Source of the DNA: Streptomyces rubrogriseus
GTDB lineage: Bacteria > Actinomycetota > Actinomycetes > Streptomycetales > Streptomycetaceae
Length of the DNA stretch: 64,000 nucleotides
Assembly: GCF_027947575.1 (NCBI RefSeq)
Contig: NZ_CP116256.1
Coordinates: forward strand, 7,626,001-7,690,000
Direction: 5' to 3'
Shown here piece after piece: positions 1 through 9,048 of this stretch (the first letter of the stretch is position 1; every line of letters starts with the position of its first letter). The notes below the pieces were generated by a model that saw only the letters and a program-made list of their open reading frames with translations, ran no database searches and was not told the DNA's origin. Both the position numbers and the translations under genes were made by a program.

Positions 1-34
1 CGTCGCCCTTGAGGATCTTCTGTCCGTATGCCAT
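1..34 (-). CDS. rplR: 50S ribosomal protein L18, 5' end only
   Basis: The first eleven codons of a minus-strand gene cut by the window edge. They read MAYGQKILKGD, the start of actinobacterial L18 as I remember it. The ATG lies at 32-34, three bases downstream of the rplF stop, as expected in the spc operon order rplF-rplR. The rest lies outside the window. Confidence 0.8.
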   Translation of the reverse strand, partial: MAYGQKILKGD

Positions 35-37
35 GGC

Positions 38-577
38 TTACTTACCCGCCTTTCCGACCTTGCGGCGGATGACTTCGCCCTCGTACTTGACGCCCTTGGC
101 CTTGTACGGGTCGGGCTTGCGCAGCTTGCGGATGTTGGCCGCAACCTCGCCGACCTTCTGCTTGTCGATGCCCTCGACCGAGAAGTGGGTCGGGTTCTCC
201 ACCTTGAAGGTGATTCCCTCGGGGGCCTCGACGAGGATCGGGTGGCTGTAGCCGAGGGAGAACTCCAGGTTCGAACCCTTGGCGAGCACGCGGTAACCGA
301 CACCGCTGATCTCGAGCTTCTTCACGTAACCCTGGGTCACGCCGGTGATCATGTTCGCCACCAGCGTGCGGGACAGGCCGTGCAGGGCCTTGCTCTGACG
401 CTCGTCGTTGGGGCGGGTGACGTTCAGCACGCCGTCCTCACCCTTGGCGATGTCGATCGGCGCCACGACGGTGTGGGTCAGCGAGCCCTTGGGGCCCTTG
501 ACCGAAACCGTACGGCCGTCGATGGTGACGTCCACGCCGGCGGGAACCGCGATGGGGAGCTTGCCGATGCGCGACAT
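38..577 (-). CDS. rplF: 50S ribosomal protein L6
   Basis: L6 binds 23S rRNA near the factor-binding (sarcin-ricin) region of the large subunit. The 179-residue product is full length: it starts [15 protein letters not shown], contains the two repeated alpha/beta domains, and ends in the basic tail RRKVGKAGK. It starts with ATG at 575-577 and ends with TAA at 38-40. It sits between rpsH and rplR in the standard spc order, so co-transcription with its neighbours is expected. Confidence 0.97.
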
Positions 578-601
578 AGCTGTTTCCTCCGTTCCCTTCC
601 G

Positions 602-1000
602 TTACCAGACGTAGGCGAGGACTTCTCCGCCTACGCCCTTCTTGCCGGCCTGCTTGTCGGTGAGGAGCCCGTGGGACGTGGAGATGATCGCCACGCCGAG
701 GCCACCCAGCACCTTGGGCAGGTTGGTGGACTTCGCGTACACCCGGAGACCGGGCTTGGAGATCCGCTTGATGCCCGCGATGGAGCGCTCACGGTTCGGG
801 CCGAACTTCAGCTCGAGGACGAGGTTCTTGCCGACCTCGGCGTCCTCGGTCTTCCAGCCGGTGATGAAGCCCTCCTGCTGGAGGATCTCCGCGATGTGAG
901 ACTTGATCTTGGACGCCGGCATCGTCACGGAGTCGTGGTACGCCGAGTTCGCGTTCCGCAGACGCGTAAGCATGTCTGCGATCGGATCAGTCATGGTCAT
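602..1000 (-). CDS. rpsH: 30S ribosomal protein S8
   Basis: S8 is a primary 16S rRNA-binding protein of the central domain; in E. coli it also represses the spc operon. The 132-residue product begins [17 protein letters not shown] and ends [11 protein letters not shown], the conserved C-terminus. The frame is open for 15 more codons upstream, but that stretch is not S8-like. The ATG at 998-1000 was chosen because a purine-rich GAAGG lies just upstream; the ATG at 992-994 is an alternative. About 210 non-coding bases separate it from rpsN. Confidence 0.96.
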   Translation of the reverse strand: MTMTDPIADMLTRLRNANSAYHDSVTMPASKIKSHIAEILQQEGFITGWKTEDAEVGKNLVLELKFGPNRERSIAGIKRISKPGLRVYAKSTNLPKVLGGLGVAIISTSHGLLTDKQAGKKGVGGEVLAYVW

Positions 1001-1211
1001 GAATTGGCCTTCGGCCTCTCTCGCCGGGGTTTCCTGGTGCGCCATCCCTCTCCCCGATCCGAGACGGGACGGGTGCGGCGCGGTGGACCTACGGCGTAGT
1101 AAGTCGTACGGGCGCGACAGACGCCCAACCCCACAAGCCTAAGGCATGCGGAGCCGGGCCCCTGCCGACCCAGTTGCTTACCGAGAGTCTGAATAACCCG
1201 GAATTACCGGA

Positions 1212-1397
1212 TTACCAGGAGCTCTTGGTCACGCCCGGCAGCTCGCCACGGTGAGCCATCTCACGAAGGCACACGCGGCACAGGCCGAACTTGCGGTAGA
1301 CGGAGTGCGGACGGCCGCAGCGCTGGCAGCGCGTGTAGCCGCGGACACCGAACTTGGGCTTGCGAGCAGCCTTGGCAATCAGAGCCTTCTTCGCCAT
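1212..1397 (-). CDS. rpsN: 30S ribosomal protein S14, zinc-binding (type Z)
   Basis: The 61-residue product is the short zinc-dependent S14 (called rpsZ or rpsN1 in other annotations). Two CxxC pairs, in CQRCGRPH and CRVCLREM, form the zinc ribbon. S14 binds 16S rRNA in the small-subunit head. Three in-frame codons upstream were excluded because family members begin MAKKALI, which matches the ATG at 1395-1397. It starts five bases after the rplE stop. Many Streptomyces also carry a second zinc-independent S14 elsewhere under Zur control; it is not in this window. Confidence 0.96.
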   Translation of the reverse strand: MAKKALIAKAARKPKFGVRGYTRCQRCGRPHSVYRKFGLCRVCLREMAHRGELPGVTKSSW

Positions 1398-1402
1398 CTC
1401 GC

Positions 1403-1960
1403 TCACGCCTCCTTGAAGGGGAAGCCGAGGTGACGGAGGAGCGCGCGGCCCTCAGCGTCGTTGGTCGCCGTGGTCACCACGGTGATGTCCATACCCCGGG
1501 TGCGGTCGATCTTGTCCTGGTCGATCTCGTGGAACATGACCTGCTCCGTGAGACCGAAGGTGTAGTTGCCACGGCCGTCGAACTGCTTGGGGGACAGACC
1601 GCGGAAGTCGCGGATGCGCGGCAGCGCGAGCGACAGGGTGCGGTCCAGGAACTCCCACATGCGGTCGCCACGGAGCGTGACGTGGGCACCGATCGGCTGA
1701 CCCTCACGCAGCTTGAACTGCGCGATGGACTTGCGGGCCTTGGTGACGGCCGGCTTCTGACCGGTGATGGTGGTCAGGTCGCGGATCGCGCCCTCGATCA
1801 GCTTCGAGTCACGGGCGGCGTCGCCGACACCCATGTTGACCACGATCTTCACGAGGCCGGGGATCTGCATGACGTTCTCGTAGGAGAACTCCTCACGCAG
1901 CTTGCCCGCGATCTCCTCGCGGTACTTCGTCTTGAGACGCGGAGTGGTGGTGGTAGCCAT
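1403..1960 (-). CDS. rplE: 50S ribosomal protein L5
   Basis: L5 binds 5S rRNA and contacts the small-subunit head across the central protuberance. The 185-residue protein carries the conserved stretch [17 protein letters not shown] and ends [15 protein letters not shown]. Its ATG (1958-1960) overlaps the rplX stop in an ATGA arrangement, consistent with translational coupling. The length fits actinobacterial L5 and nothing is unusual. Confidence 0.97.
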   Translation of the reverse strand: MATTTTPRLKTKYREEIAGKLREEFSYENVMQIPGLVKIVVNMGVGDAARDSKLIEGAIRDLTTITGQKPAVTKARKSIAQFKLREGQPIGAHVTLRGDRMWEFLDRTLSLALPRIRDFRGLSPKQFDGRGNYTFGLTEQVMFHEIDQDKIDRTRGMDITVVTTATNDAEGRALLRHLGFPFKEA

Positions 1961-2283
1961 CAGATGTCCTCACCCGTCCGCTTGGCAACGCGAACCTTGT
2001 TGCCCTCGTCGTCGAAGCGGTAACCGACGCGCGTGACGACCTTGTTGCCGTCCTTCTCCACGACCAGCTGGACGTTGGAGACGTGGATCGGGGCCTCGGT
2101 GGTCACGATGCCGCCGGCCTGCGAACCGCGAGCGGTCGGACCGGCCTTGGTGTGCTTCTTGACCCGGTTGACACCCTCGACCAGGACGCGGTCCTCACGG
2201 GGGAAGGCCGCGATGACCTTGCCCTGCTTGCCCTTGTCCTTACCGGTGATGACCTGGACCAGGTCGCCCTTCTTGATCTTCAT
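1960..2283 (-). CDS. rplX: 50S ribosomal protein L24
   Basis: L24 is an assembly-initiator protein near the polypeptide exit tunnel. The 107-residue protein begins [19 protein letters not shown], with the KOW RNA-binding motif at its N-terminus. A GTG two codons upstream (2287-2289) overlaps the rplN stop, but GGAGGT lies only 3 nt from it and 9 nt from the ATG at 2281-2283, so the ATG was chosen. The stop overlaps the rplE start. Confidence 0.96.
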   Translation of the reverse strand: MKIKKGDLVQVITGKDKGKQGKVIAAFPREDRVLVEGVNRVKKHTKAGPTARGSQAGGIVTTEAPIHVSNVQLVVEKDGNKVVTRVGYRFDDEGNKVRVAKRTGEDI

Positions 2284-2285
2284 GC

Positions 2286-2654
2286 TCACAGCACCTCCGG
2301 CGCGAGGGAGATGATCTTCATGAACTTCTTCTCGCGCAGCTCACGGCCCACCGGGCCGAAGATACGGGTGCCGCGAGGGTCGCCGTCGTTCTTCAGAATG
2401 ACGGCGGCGTTCTCGTCGAAGCGGATGTACGAGCCGTCGGGACGGCGGCGCTCCTTGACGGTGCGAACGATGACCGCCTTGACGACGTCACCCTTCTTCA
2501 CGTTGCCACCGGGGATCGCGTCCTTGACGGTGGCGACGATGACGTCACCGATACCCGCGTAGCGGCGGCCCGAGCCACCGAGCACACGGATGGTCAGGAT
2601 TTCCTTCGCACCCGTGTTGTCGGCGACACGCAGCCGCGACTCCTGCTGGATCAC
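2286..2654 (-). CDS. rplN: 50S ribosomal protein L14
   Basis: L14 lies at the subunit interface, bridging to 16S rRNA and L19. The 122-residue protein begins [18 protein letters not shown] and ends [12 protein letters not shown], as is standard for the family. It starts with GTG (2652-2654), preceded by an AGGAG ribosome-binding site. In E. coli this is the first gene of the spc operon; here a 107-bp gap with two strong hairpins separates it from rpsQ, the last S10-cluster gene. Confidence 0.97.
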   Translation of the reverse strand: MIQQESRLRVADNTGAKEILTIRVLGGSGRRYAGIGDVIVATVKDAIPGGNVKKGDVVKAVIVRTVKERRRPDGSYIRFDENAAVILKNDGDPRGTRIFGPVGRELREKKFMKIISLAPEVL

Positions 2655-2682
2655 GTCTATCTCCTGAATGTCTGCCGGTTCC

Positions 2683-2755
2683 CCGGGAGTCGGTCACCTT
2701 GGTGAACGACTCCCGGAGCCTGGCGGAACTGTCCTGCGAGGAATGCCTCGCAGGA
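2683..2755 (-). terminator. tandem hairpins at the S10/spc boundary
   Basis: Two consecutive inverted repeats fill the rpsQ-rplN gap. The first has perfect 10-bp arms CCGGGAGTCG (2683-2692) and CGACTCCCGG (2707-2716). The second has perfect 10-bp arms TCCTGCGAGG (2732-2741) and CCTCGCAGGA (2746-2755) around a 4-nt loop. No T-run follows, so they could be a T-less terminator, an mRNA processing site or a 3'-end stabiliser between the two ribosomal protein units. The stems are seen directly; their function is inferred. Confidence 0.6.
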
Positions 2756-2761
2756 GATTTC

Positions 2762-3049
2762 TTACTTGGCCTTCTCGAGGACCTCGACGACGCGCCAGCG
2801 CTTCGTCGCGGACAGCGGCCGGGTCTCCATGAGGAGGACACGGTCGCCGACGCCCGCGGCGTTCTGCTCGTCGTGAGCCTTGAGCTTCTCGGTACGGCGG
2901 ATGACCTTGCCGTACAGGGCGTGGGTCACGCGGTCCTCGACGGCGACGACGACGGTCTTGTCCATCTTGTCGCTGACGACCAGACCCTGGCGGGTCTTGC
3001 GGAAGCCGCGCGCGGCCTTCGTCTCTTCAGTCACGTTGCTCTCGCTCAT
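2762..3049 (-). CDS. rpsQ: 30S ribosomal protein S17
   Basis: S17 is a primary 16S rRNA 5'-domain binder. The 95-residue protein has the OB-fold core with [17 protein letters not shown] near residues 22-38 and [13 protein letters not shown] towards the end. The N-terminal dozen residues form a short extension common in actinobacteria. Its ATG overlaps the rpmC stop (ATGA, 3047-3051), so it is coupled to rpmC. It closes the S10 cluster before the double hairpin. Confidence 0.96.
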   Translation of the reverse strand: MSESNVTEETKAARGFRKTRQGLVVSDKMDKTVVVAVEDRVTHALYGKVIRRTEKLKAHDEQNAAGVGDRVLLMETRPLSATKRWRVVEVLEKAK

Positions 3050-3273
3050 CAGGCGCTCTCCACCGTCTCGATGCCCAGCTCGCGCTCACGCATCAGGGTG
3101 TAGATCCGGGCGATGTCCTTACGGACGGCCTTGAGCCGACCGTGGTTCTCGAGCTGGCCCGTCGCCGCCTGGAAGCGGAGGTTGAACAGCTCTTCCTTGG
3201 CCTCGCGGAGCTTCGCCAGAAGCTCCTCGTTGCCCAGCTCGCGCAGCTCGGACGCCTTGGTACCGGCCGACAT
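3049..3273 (-). CDS. rpmC: 50S ribosomal protein L29
   Basis: L29 sits by the peptide exit tunnel, next to L23, and helps form the trigger factor and SRP docking site. The 74-residue helical protein contains [20 protein letters not shown], the family signature. The ATG at 3271-3273 overlaps the rplP stop; an adjacent upstream GTG (3274-3276) was judged less likely because AGGTGA is better spaced for the ATG. The stop overlaps the rpsQ start. Confidence 0.95.
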   Translation of the reverse strand: MSAGTKASELRELGNEELLAKLREAKEELFNLRFQAATGQLENHGRLKAVRKDIARIYTLMRERELGIETVESA

Positions 3274-3692
3274 CACGCTTCACCTGCCTCGCGCTTGACG
3301 ATCCGGCACTTCATCGGCAGCTTGTGGGCCGCACGGGTCAGCGCCTCACGGGCGATCTTCTCGTTGGGGTAGGACAGCTCGAACATGACCCGGCCCGGGT
3401 GCACGTTCGCGATCCACCACTCCGGAGAACCCTTACCGGAACCCATGCGGGTCTCGGCCGGCTTCTTCGTGAGCGGGCGGTCCGGGTAGATGTTGATCCA
3501 GACCTTGCCGCCACGCTTGATGTGGCGGGTCATCGCGATACGGGCGGCCTCGATCTGGCGGTTGGTCACGTACGCCGGCGTGAGGGCCTGGATGCCGTAC
3601 TCGCCGAACGCAACCGTGGTACCGCCCTTGGCCATGCCGCGGCGCTTCGGGTGGTGCTGCTTGCGGTGCTTGACCCTACGGGGGATCAGCAT
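3273..3692 (-). CDS. rplP: 50S ribosomal protein L16
   Basis: L16 lies near the A site and peptidyl transferase centre and is needed for proper 50S assembly. The 139-residue product begins [19 protein letters not shown] and contains [15 protein letters not shown], both hallmarks of the family. The ATG is at 3690-3692, five bases after the rpsC stop. The gene overlaps rpmC by one base, as in other Streptomyces S10 operons. Confidence 0.97.
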   Translation of the reverse strand: MLIPRRVKHRKQHHPKRRGMAKGGTTVAFGEYGIQALTPAYVTNRQIEAARIAMTRHIKRGGKVWINIYPDRPLTKKPAETRMGSGKGSPEWWIANVHPGRVMFELSYPNEKIAREALTRAAHKLPMKCRIVKREAGEA

Positions 3693-3697
3693 GACGG

Positions 3698-4528
3698 TCA
3701 GGCCTCCGTTCCGGTGCTCTCAGCCGGAGCGGCAGCGGCGGGCGCGTCGGCCTTGGGGGCCTCGGCGGCCGGAGCCGACTGCTGCTGCGGCTTGCGCCCG
3801 CGACGCTCGCCACCGCGGCCACCACGGGCCGGGCGGTCGTTGCCACCACGGGCCGGGCGGTTGCCCGCACGGGCGGCGGCGTTCTCGGCGCGGACCTCGG
3901 CGATGTTCTTGACGTCGCCCTTGTAGATCCAGACCTTCACACCGATGCGGCCGAAGGTCGTCTTGGCCTCGAAGAAGCCGTAGTCCACGTTCGCGCGGAG
4001 CGTGTGCAGGGGCACACGGCCCTCGCGGTAGAACTCCGAGCGGGACATCTCGGCGCCACCGAGGCGGCCACCGCACTGGATCTTGATGCCCTTGGCGCCG
4101 GCCTTCATCGTGCCCTGCATGCTCTTGCGCATGGCGCGACGGAAGGAGACGCGGGAGGAGAGCTGCTCGGCGACGGCCTGGGCAACCAGCTGAGCGTCGG
4201 TCTCGGGGCTCTTGACCTCGAGGATGTTCAGCTGGACCTGCTTGCCGGTGAGCTTCTCGAGCTGACCGCGGATCTTGTCGGCCTCCGCACCGCGGCGGCC
4301 GATGACGATGCCCGGACGAGCCGTGTGGATGTCCACGCGGACGCGGTCACGGGTGCGCTCGATCTCGACCTTGGAGATGCCGGCGCGCTCCATGCCGGAC
4401 GTCAGCATCCGACGGATGGCGACGTCTTCCTTGACGTAGTCCTTGTACAGCTTGTCGGCGTACCAACGCGACTTGAAGTCGGTCGTGACACCGAGCCGGA
4501 ACCCGTGCGGGTTTACCTTCTGGCCCAT
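3698..4528 (-). CDS. rpsC: 30S ribosomal protein S3 with long C-terminal tail
   Basis: S3 lines the mRNA entry channel and takes part in helicase activity. The 276-residue protein has an N-terminal KH domain, with [19 protein letters not shown] at about residues 75-93, and the C-terminal S3 domain ending near residue 215. About 60 further residues are Arg/Gly/Ala/Pro-rich and low in complexity, a usual actinobacterial extension beyond the E. coli length of about 230. Its ATG shares a base with the rplV stop (TAATG). Confidence 0.97.
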   Translation of the reverse strand: MGQKVNPHGFRLGVTTDFKSRWYADKLYKDYVKEDVAIRRMLTSGMERAGISKVEIERTRDRVRVDIHTARPGIVIGRRGAEADKIRGQLEKLTGKQVQLNILEVKSPETDAQLVAQAVAEQLSSRVSFRRAMRKSMQGTMKAGAKGIKIQCGGRLGGAEMSRSEFYREGRVPLHTLRANVDYGFFEAKTTFGRIGVKVWIYKGDVKNIAEVRAENAAARAGNRPARGGNDRPARGGRGGERRGRKPQQQSAPAAEAPKADAPAAAAPAESTGTEA

Positions 4529-4875
4529 TACCGGGTTCCTTCCTTGCTGCTGACGACCACGGTGATGTGGCTGGTCCGCTTGCGGATCCGGTAGGCGCGG
4601 CCCTGGGCACGCGGACGGAACCGCTTCAGGGTCGGGCCCTCGTCGACGTACGCCTCGGAAATGAAGAGGCTGTCGGCGTCGGTGTGGTCGTAGTTGTGCG
4701 CGGCGTTGGCGATGGCGCTGTCCAGCACCTTGCCGACCGGCACGCTCGCGGCCTGCGGGGCGAAACGCAGGACCGCCTGAGCCTCCGTGGCATCCATGCC
4801 ACGGATGAGGTCCACCACGCGGCGGGCCTTCATGGGCGTGACGCGGATGTACCGCGCCTGGGCCCTGGCTTCCAT
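4528..4875 (-). CDS. rplV: 50S ribosomal protein L22
   Basis: L22 has a beta-hairpin reaching into the exit tunnel, and tunnel-tip changes there give macrolide resistance. The 115-residue protein begins [19 protein letters not shown] and ends [15 protein letters not shown]. An in-frame ATG eight codons upstream (4897-4899) has no ribosome-binding site, whereas AAGGGA lies just before the ATG at 4873-4875, so the shorter form was chosen. The hairpin region ([15 protein letters not shown]) is intact. Confidence 0.95.
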   Translation of the reverse strand: MEARAQARYIRVTPMKARRVVDLIRGMDATEAQAVLRFAPQAASVPVGKVLDSAIANAAHNYDHTDADSLFISEAYVDEGPTLKRFRPRAQGRAYRIRKRTSHITVVVSSKEGTR

Positions 4876-4919
4876 GGTTGTCCCTTCAGTGTTTGTCATG
4901 ATCTTTCACACCCCGCTGA

Positions 4920-5201
4920 CTAGCGGCGCTTCGACTTCCGGTCGTCCTTGACGTGACCCCGGAAGGTGCGCGTCGGCGAGAACTCGCCGAGCTTGTGGCC
5001 GACCATGGACTCGGTGACAAACACCGGGATGTGGGTCTTGCCGTTGTGCACCGCGATCGTGTGGCCGAGCATCGCCGGGACGATCATCGAGCGACGGGAC
5101 CAGGTCTTGATGACGTTCTTGGTACCGGCTTCGTTCTGCGTGTCCACCTTCTTGATCAGGTGGTCGTCGACGAAGGGTCCCTTCTTCAAGCTACGAGGCA
5201 T
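4920..5201 (-). CDS. rpsS: 30S ribosomal protein S19
   Basis: S19 forms a complex with S13 in the 30S head and contacts the A-site tRNA. The 93-residue protein begins [18 protein letters not shown] and contains [19 protein letters not shown], both diagnostic. The gaps to rplB (12 bp) and rplV (44 bp) are short. Length and composition are normal. Confidence 0.97.
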   Translation of the reverse strand: MPRSLKKGPFVDDHLIKKVDTQNEAGTKNVIKTWSRRSMIVPAMLGHTIAVHNGKTHIPVFVTESMVGHKLGEFSPTRTFRGHVKDDRKSKRR

Positions 5202-5213
5202 CTCAACCCGTCC

Positions 5214-6050
5214 TTAGCGCTTCTTGTTCGTCTTGCGGCGGCGGACGATGTACTTGTTCGACGCCTTCTTGGGCGAACGAGTACGGCCTTCCTTCTTGCC
5301 CCAGGGGGACACCGGGTGGCGACCACCCGAGGTACGGCCTTCGCCACCACCGTGCGGGTGGTCCACCGGGTTCATGACCACACCACGCACGGTCGGGCGA
5401 ACGCCCAGCCAGCGCTTACGGCCCGCCTTGCCCCAGTTGATGTTGCTCTGCTCGGCGTTGCCGACCTCGCCGACCGTGGCGCGGCAGCGCTGGTCGACCA
5501 GGCGGATCTCTCCGGACGGCATGCGCAGGTGGGCCATCGAGCCCTCCTTCGCGAGCAGCTGCACGGAGGCACCGGCGGAGCGGGCGAACTTGGCGCCGCC
5601 ACCGGGACGGAGCTCGATCGCGTGGATCGTGGTACCGACCGGGATGTTGCGGAGCGCCAGGTTGTTGCCCGGCTTGATGTCGGCCCCGGGACCGTTCTCG
5701 ACGCGGTCGCCCTGCTGCAGGTTGCGCGGGGCGAGGATGTAGCGCTTCTCGCCGTCGGCGTAGTGCAGCAGCGCGATGCGCGCGGTGCGGTTGGGGTCGT
5801 ACTCGATGTGCGCGACCTTCGCCGGCACGCCGTCCTTGTCGTGCCGACGGAAGTCGATGACACGGTAGGCGCGCTTGTGTCCGCCACCCTGGTGGCGAAC
5901 GGTCACACGACCGGCGTTGTTACGGCCGCCCTTGCTGTGCAGCGGGCGGACCAGCGACTTCTCCGGCGTGGACCGCGTGACCTCGACGAAGTCGGCGACG
6001 CTGGAGCCACGACGGCCCGGCGTAGTCGGCTTGTACTTGCGGATTCCCAT
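5214..6050 (-). CDS. rplB: 50S ribosomal protein L2
   Basis: L2 is among the most conserved proteins, needed for subunit association and peptidyl transfer. The 278-residue protein begins [18 protein letters not shown] and ends [16 protein letters not shown]. The functional histidine loop [19 protein letters not shown] lies near residues 224-242. Start and stop are unambiguous. It is flanked by rpsS and rplW in standard S10 order. Confidence 0.98.
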   Translation of the reverse strand: MGIRKYKPTTPGRRGSSVADFVEVTRSTPEKSLVRPLHSKGGRNNAGRVTVRHQGGGHKRAYRVIDFRRHDKDGVPAKVAHIEYDPNRTARIALLHYADGEKRYILAPRNLQQGDRVENGPGADIKPGNNLALRNIPVGTTIHAIELRPGGGAKFARSAGASVQLLAKEGSMAHLRMPSGEIRLVDQRCRATVGEVGNAEQSNINWGKAGRKRWLGVRPTVRGVVMNPVDHPHGGGEGRTSGGRHPVSPWGKKEGRTRSPKKASNKYIVRRRKTNKKR

Positions 6051-6090
6051 TTCTCAGTCCTCGTCCGATTCCGGACGATCCGGACCTCCG

Positions 6091-6510
6091 TCAGGAGGTC
6101 GGACCGCCGAAGATGTCGATACGGTCGCCCTCGGCGAGGGTCACGATCGCGCGCTTGCTGTCGGCACGCTTGCCGAAGCCCGTGCGGGTCCGCTTCCGCT
6201 TGCCCTGGCGGTTGATCGTGTTGACCCCGGTGACCTTGACCGAGAAGACCGCCTGGACGGCTTCCTTGATCTGGGTCTTGTTGGAGCCCGGCGCGACGAT
6301 GAACGTGTACTTGTTCTCGTCGAGGAGCGCGTAGCTCTTCTCGGACACGACCGGCTTCAGCAGCACGTCACGGGGGTCCGTGAACGCCTTGCTGGCCGGG
6401 GTGACGACGGTGTTCTTGCCCTCGGCCTCGTGGCGGCGCGCCTTGGCGACGCGCGCGGCCTTGGCGGCCTTGGCCGCCTTGGAGGCGATGCTCGGGTGAC
6501 GCGTAGCCAT
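6091..6510 (-). CDS. rplW: 50S ribosomal protein L23 with N-terminal extension
   Basis: L23 sits at the tunnel exit and is the docking site for trigger factor and SRP. The conserved domain starts near residue 46 ([19 protein letters not shown]). The first 45 residues are an Ala/Lys/Arg-rich extension including the repeat [16 protein letters not shown]. This makes the protein 139 residues instead of about 100, as seen in Streptomyces. The ATG overlaps the rplD stop (ATGA). Confidence 0.96.
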   Translation of the reverse strand: MATRHPSIASKAAKAAKAARVAKARRHEAEGKNTVVTPASKAFTDPRDVLLKPVVSEKSYALLDENKYTFIVAPGSNKTQIKEAVQAVFSVKVTGVNTINRQGKRKRTRTGFGKRADSKRAIVTLAEGDRIDIFGGPTS

Positions 6511-7169
6511 CAGGCTTCGCTCCCTTCGGTGTCAGCGGCCTTGTTGGGGCCAGACACGAAGGACTCGAAAGCGGCCTGGGTGAAGACCACGTCGTCCGAG
6601 ACGAGAACGTCGTACGTGTTCAGCTGGCCCGGCTCCAGGATGTGGATCTGGGGCAGGTTGCGGGCGGACAGCCACGCGGCCTCGTCGGCGCGGTCGACGA
6701 CCAGGAGCAGGTTCTTGCGCTCCGAGATCTTGCCGAACAGCGTCCGGGCGGCCTTCGTGGACGGGTTCTCGCCCTCGATGACGCCGGTCACGACGTGGAT
6801 GCGGTTGTGGCGGGCCCGGTCGGTGAGGGCGTGGCGCAGGGCCGCGGCCTTCATCTTCTTCGGGGTCCGCTGCGAGTAGTCACGCGGCTGCGGGCCGTGG
6901 ACGACGCCACCGCCGGCGAACTGCGGCGCACGGGTCGAACCCTGGCGGGCGCGGCCGGTGCCCTTCTGGCGGTACGGCTTCTTGCCGCCACCACGGACCT
7001 CGCCGCGACGCTTGGTCTTGTGCGTGCCCTGGCGGGCAGCGGCGTTCTGCGCGACGACGACCTGGTGGATCAGCGGAATGCTGATCTTCTCCACGCCGAA
7101 GATCTCCGCGGGGAGCTCGACGCTTCCGGTCTTCTCGCCGGCAGGCGAAAGGATGTCAACAGTGCTCAT
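6510..7169 (-). CDS. rplD: 50S ribosomal protein L4
   Basis: L4 lines the exit tunnel and autoregulates the S10 operon in E. coli. The 219-residue protein carries the tunnel-loop motif [19 protein letters not shown] and the [15 protein letters not shown] segment. It starts with ATG (7167-7169), eight bases after the rplC stop. Residues in the macrolide-contact loop look normal. Confidence 0.97.
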   Translation of the reverse strand: MSTVDILSPAGEKTGSVELPAEIFGVEKISIPLIHQVVVAQNAAARQGTHKTKRRGEVRGGGKKPYRQKGTGRARQGSTRAPQFAGGGVVHGPQPRDYSQRTPKKMKAAALRHALTDRARHNRIHVVTGVIEGENPSTKAARTLFGKISERKNLLLVVDRADEAAWLSARNLPQIHILEPGQLNTYDVLVSDDVVFTQAAFESFVSGPNKAADTEGSEA

Positions 7170-7177
7170 CGGTTACC

Positions 7178-7822
7178 TCAGGCCCCCTTGGCCGCAGTGC
7201 GGACCAGGACGAGGCCGCCGTTCGGACCGGGAACCGCGCCCTTGATGAGCAGCAGACCCTTCTCCGCGTCAACGGCGTGGACGGTCAGGTTCTGGGTGGT
7301 GACCCGCTCGTTGCCCATGCGGCCGGCCATGCGGAGGCCCTTGAACACGCGGCCCGGGGTGGCGCAGCCACCGATGGAACCGGGCGAGCGGTGCTTGCGC
7401 TGGGTGCCGTGTCCGGCGCCGAGGCCCTTGAAGTTGTGACGCTTCATGACACCGGCGAAGCCCTTGCCCTTGCTCTTGCCGGTGACGTCGACCTTCACGC
7501 CGGACTCGAAGACCTCGGCGCTGACTTCCTGACCGAGGGTGTACTCGGAGGCGTCGGCGGTACGGATCTCGACGAGGTGACGGCGGGGGGTGACGTCGGC
7601 CTTGGCGAAGTGGCCCTTGAGGGGCTTGTTCACCTTGCGCGGGTCGATCTCGCCGAACGCGATCTGGACGGACTCGTAGCCGTCGACGTCGTTCGTGCGG
7701 ACCTGGGTGACGACATTGGGGCCGGCCTTGACGACGGTGACCGGAACAACGCGGTTGTTCTCGTCCCACACCTGCGTCATGCCGAGCTTCTCGCCCAGGA
7801 TGCCCTTGATCTGCTTAGCCAT
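7178..7822 (-). CDS. rplC: 50S ribosomal protein L3
   Basis: L3 nucleates 23S rRNA assembly near the peptidyl transferase centre. The 214-residue protein begins [19 protein letters not shown] and contains the conserved loop [18 protein letters not shown]. The gene lies 17 bp after rpsJ. Both ends match the family. Confidence 0.97.
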   Translation of the reverse strand: MAKQIKGILGEKLGMTQVWDENNRVVPVTVVKAGPNVVTQVRTNDVDGYESVQIAFGEIDPRKVNKPLKGHFAKADVTPRRHLVEIRTADASEYTLGQEVSAEVFESGVKVDVTGKSKGKGFAGVMKRHNFKGLGAGHGTQRKHRSPGSIGGCATPGRVFKGLRMAGRMGNERVTTQNLTVHAVDAEKGLLLIKGAVPGPNGGLVLVRTAAKGA

Positions 7823-7839
7823 TCTCAGATCACCGGCCT

Positions 7840-8148
7840 TCAGAGCTTGATCTCGATGTCGACACCGGCCGGGAGGTCGAGTCGCATCAGAGAGTCAACG
7901 GTCTTGGGGGTCGGGTCGAGGATGTCGATCAGGCGCTTGTGCGTGCGCATCTCGAAGTGCTCGCGCGAGTCCTTGTACTTGTGCGGCGACTTGATGACGC
8001 AGTACACGTTCTTCTCAGTGGGCAGCGGCACCGGGCCCGCGACCGACGCACCAGTGCGAGTCACCGTCTCGACGATCTTCTTCGCCGAGGAGTCGATGAC
8101 CTCGTGGTCGTAGGCCTTGAGCCGGATGCGGATCTTCTGTCCCGCCAT
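7840..8148 (-). CDS. rpsJ: 30S ribosomal protein S10 (NusE)
   Basis: S10 binds 16S rRNA in the head and, as NusE, joins antitermination complexes by contacting NusG. The 102-residue protein begins [19 protein letters not shown] and ends [11 protein letters not shown]. It is the first gene of the S10 cluster, preceded by a leader of about 330 nt with a possible short leader ORF and a hairpin also found upstream of rpsL. Confidence 0.98.
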   Translation of the reverse strand: MAGQKIRIRLKAYDHEVIDSSAKKIVETVTRTGASVAGPVPLPTEKNVYCVIKSPHKYKDSREHFEMRTHKRLIDILDPTPKTVDSLMRLDLPAGVDIEIKL

Positions 8149-8154
8149 GGCTAC

Positions 8155-8256
8155 TCAGTAGTCCTGTCTCTCGTAACGCTCTGGACCCGGTGGTCCTTGT
8201 CCATTCCGCTCCCCCTCCGACCCACGCGGTCGGGCGTGTCGCACTCTCGCTGACAT
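8155..8256 (-). other. possible 33-codon leader ORF upstream of rpsJ
   Basis: A short frame begins with ATG at 8254-8256 (MSARVRHARPRGSEG...), preceded by the purine-rich GAAGAGGGA, and stops with TGA at 8155-8157, six bases before the rpsJ ATG. The position would allow translational coupling, and the frame runs through the hairpin element at 8217-8241. I do not recognise the peptide. It may be a chance frame in a high-GC leader. Confidence 0.25.
8217..8241 (-). promoter_or_regulatory. rpsJ leader hairpin element shared with rpsL
   Basis: On the minus strand CCGACC and GGTCGG form a 6-bp stem around GCGTG. The same 25 bases occur at 36096-36120 upstream of rpsL with a single change (position 8235, C versus T on the plus strand). 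The element ends 68 nt before the rpsJ ATG. The conservation between two unlinked ribosomal protein leaders is seen directly; a regulatory role, for example a ribosomal protein binding site, is inferred. Confidence 0.55.
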
Positions 8257-8481
8257 GAATGTCCCTCTTCGGGACTTTCCCTGCCTGGGAGTGCGGGCCC
8301 TTCCGGAACCGCGGACCGGGGGCGAGAGGCCCACCGGGCGCCTGGCCTGCACCCCGCTGACGCTTCCCGGAAGATTCCCGTACGTCCGCCCCTGAGCAGG
8401 GACGACGAGTACTGTGGGACTCGCTTCCGGTCCCCCCGGCGGGAGGCGCGCAGCATCGGCACTCGACCGAGCAACCCCGCT

Positions 8482-8512
8482 AGTCTGCCATACGGGGCGC
8501 GGGGCTGGCCAA
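8482..8512 (-). promoter_or_regulatory. candidate S10 operon promoter
   Basis: On the minus strand a TTGGCC -35-like hexamer (8507-8512) is followed 19 nt later by CAGACT (8482-8487). The spacing is one or two bases long for a housekeeping sigma-factor promoter, so the call is weak. It would give a leader of about 330 nt before rpsJ. Between it and rpsJ I see no convincing gene, only the leader ORF and hairpin element listed separately. Confidence 0.3.
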
Positions 8513-8562
8513 TCGAAGCGGATGACTGTACCCCACGTCACCGGGCGGTATGCCGACGCGCC

Positions 8563-9048
8563 TCAGCGCGCCTCAGCCTGGAGGAACCTCTCCACGTCCT
8601 GGACGGTCGTCCGCCACTCGGAGATCTCCTGCCCGTCCTCATCGACCGTGGACCGCTGCTCCACGAAGCGCCAGGGCTCGTCGGGCGCGAACTCCTCTTC
8701 CAGTTCGTCCAGGAACATGATCGAGTTCTGTACGTGGACGATGCTTCCGGATCTGTACAGCGGCCAGCAGAAGACAAAGTTGCTGTTCGCCGGGGCTGTG
8801 ATCGACGTGACGAGGCACGATGCCGTGTCCGGCCCACCCTCGACGAGTAGCTCCAGACATCGTCGCCAGCTCATTTCGTACCGGGCGACGTTCCAGTAGC
8901 TCAGGCTCATGGGGAAACGCTCCTCGAGCTCCCCCACCCTGATACAGCCCCATGCTTCGCCGGCGCCTTCGGTCCCGCCCGGTGGCGGGGTGGCCAGCAC
9001 CCTGACGGCGAAGTTCTCACTTCTTGATGTAGTTGAGGTCCGCGTCAT
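8563..9048 (-). CDS. probable immunity protein of the Rhs toxin tip (CdiI-like)
   Basis: The acidic, Trp-rich frame of about 150-160 residues contains NFAVRVLATPPPGG near the start, then MSLSYWNVARYEMSWRRCLE and WPLYRSGSIVHVQNSIMFLD. From memory this resembles contact-dependent-inhibition immunity proteins encoded beside Streptomyces Rhs toxins. It begins inside or just after the toxin stop (9017-9019), on the same strand. The start is uncertain: ATG at 9046-9048 overlaps the toxin end, and GTG at 8998-9000 is the alternative; neither has a strong ribosome-binding site. The family assignment is an inference. Confidence 0.55.
   Translation of the reverse strand: MTRTSTTSRSENFAVRVLATPPPGGTEGAGEAWGCIRVGELEERFPMSLSYWNVARYEMSWRRCLELLVEGGPDTASCLVTSITAPANSNFVFCWPLYRSGSIVHVQNSIMFLDELEEEFAPDEPWRFVEQRSTVDEDGQEISEWRTTVQDVERFLQAEAR

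Noticed and set aside
8155..8541. A longer minus-strand frame covering the rpsJ leader
   Set aside because: Its extra N-terminal part overlaps the probable promoter and has low-complexity composition; only the short ATG 8256 leader ORF was kept, at low confidence.
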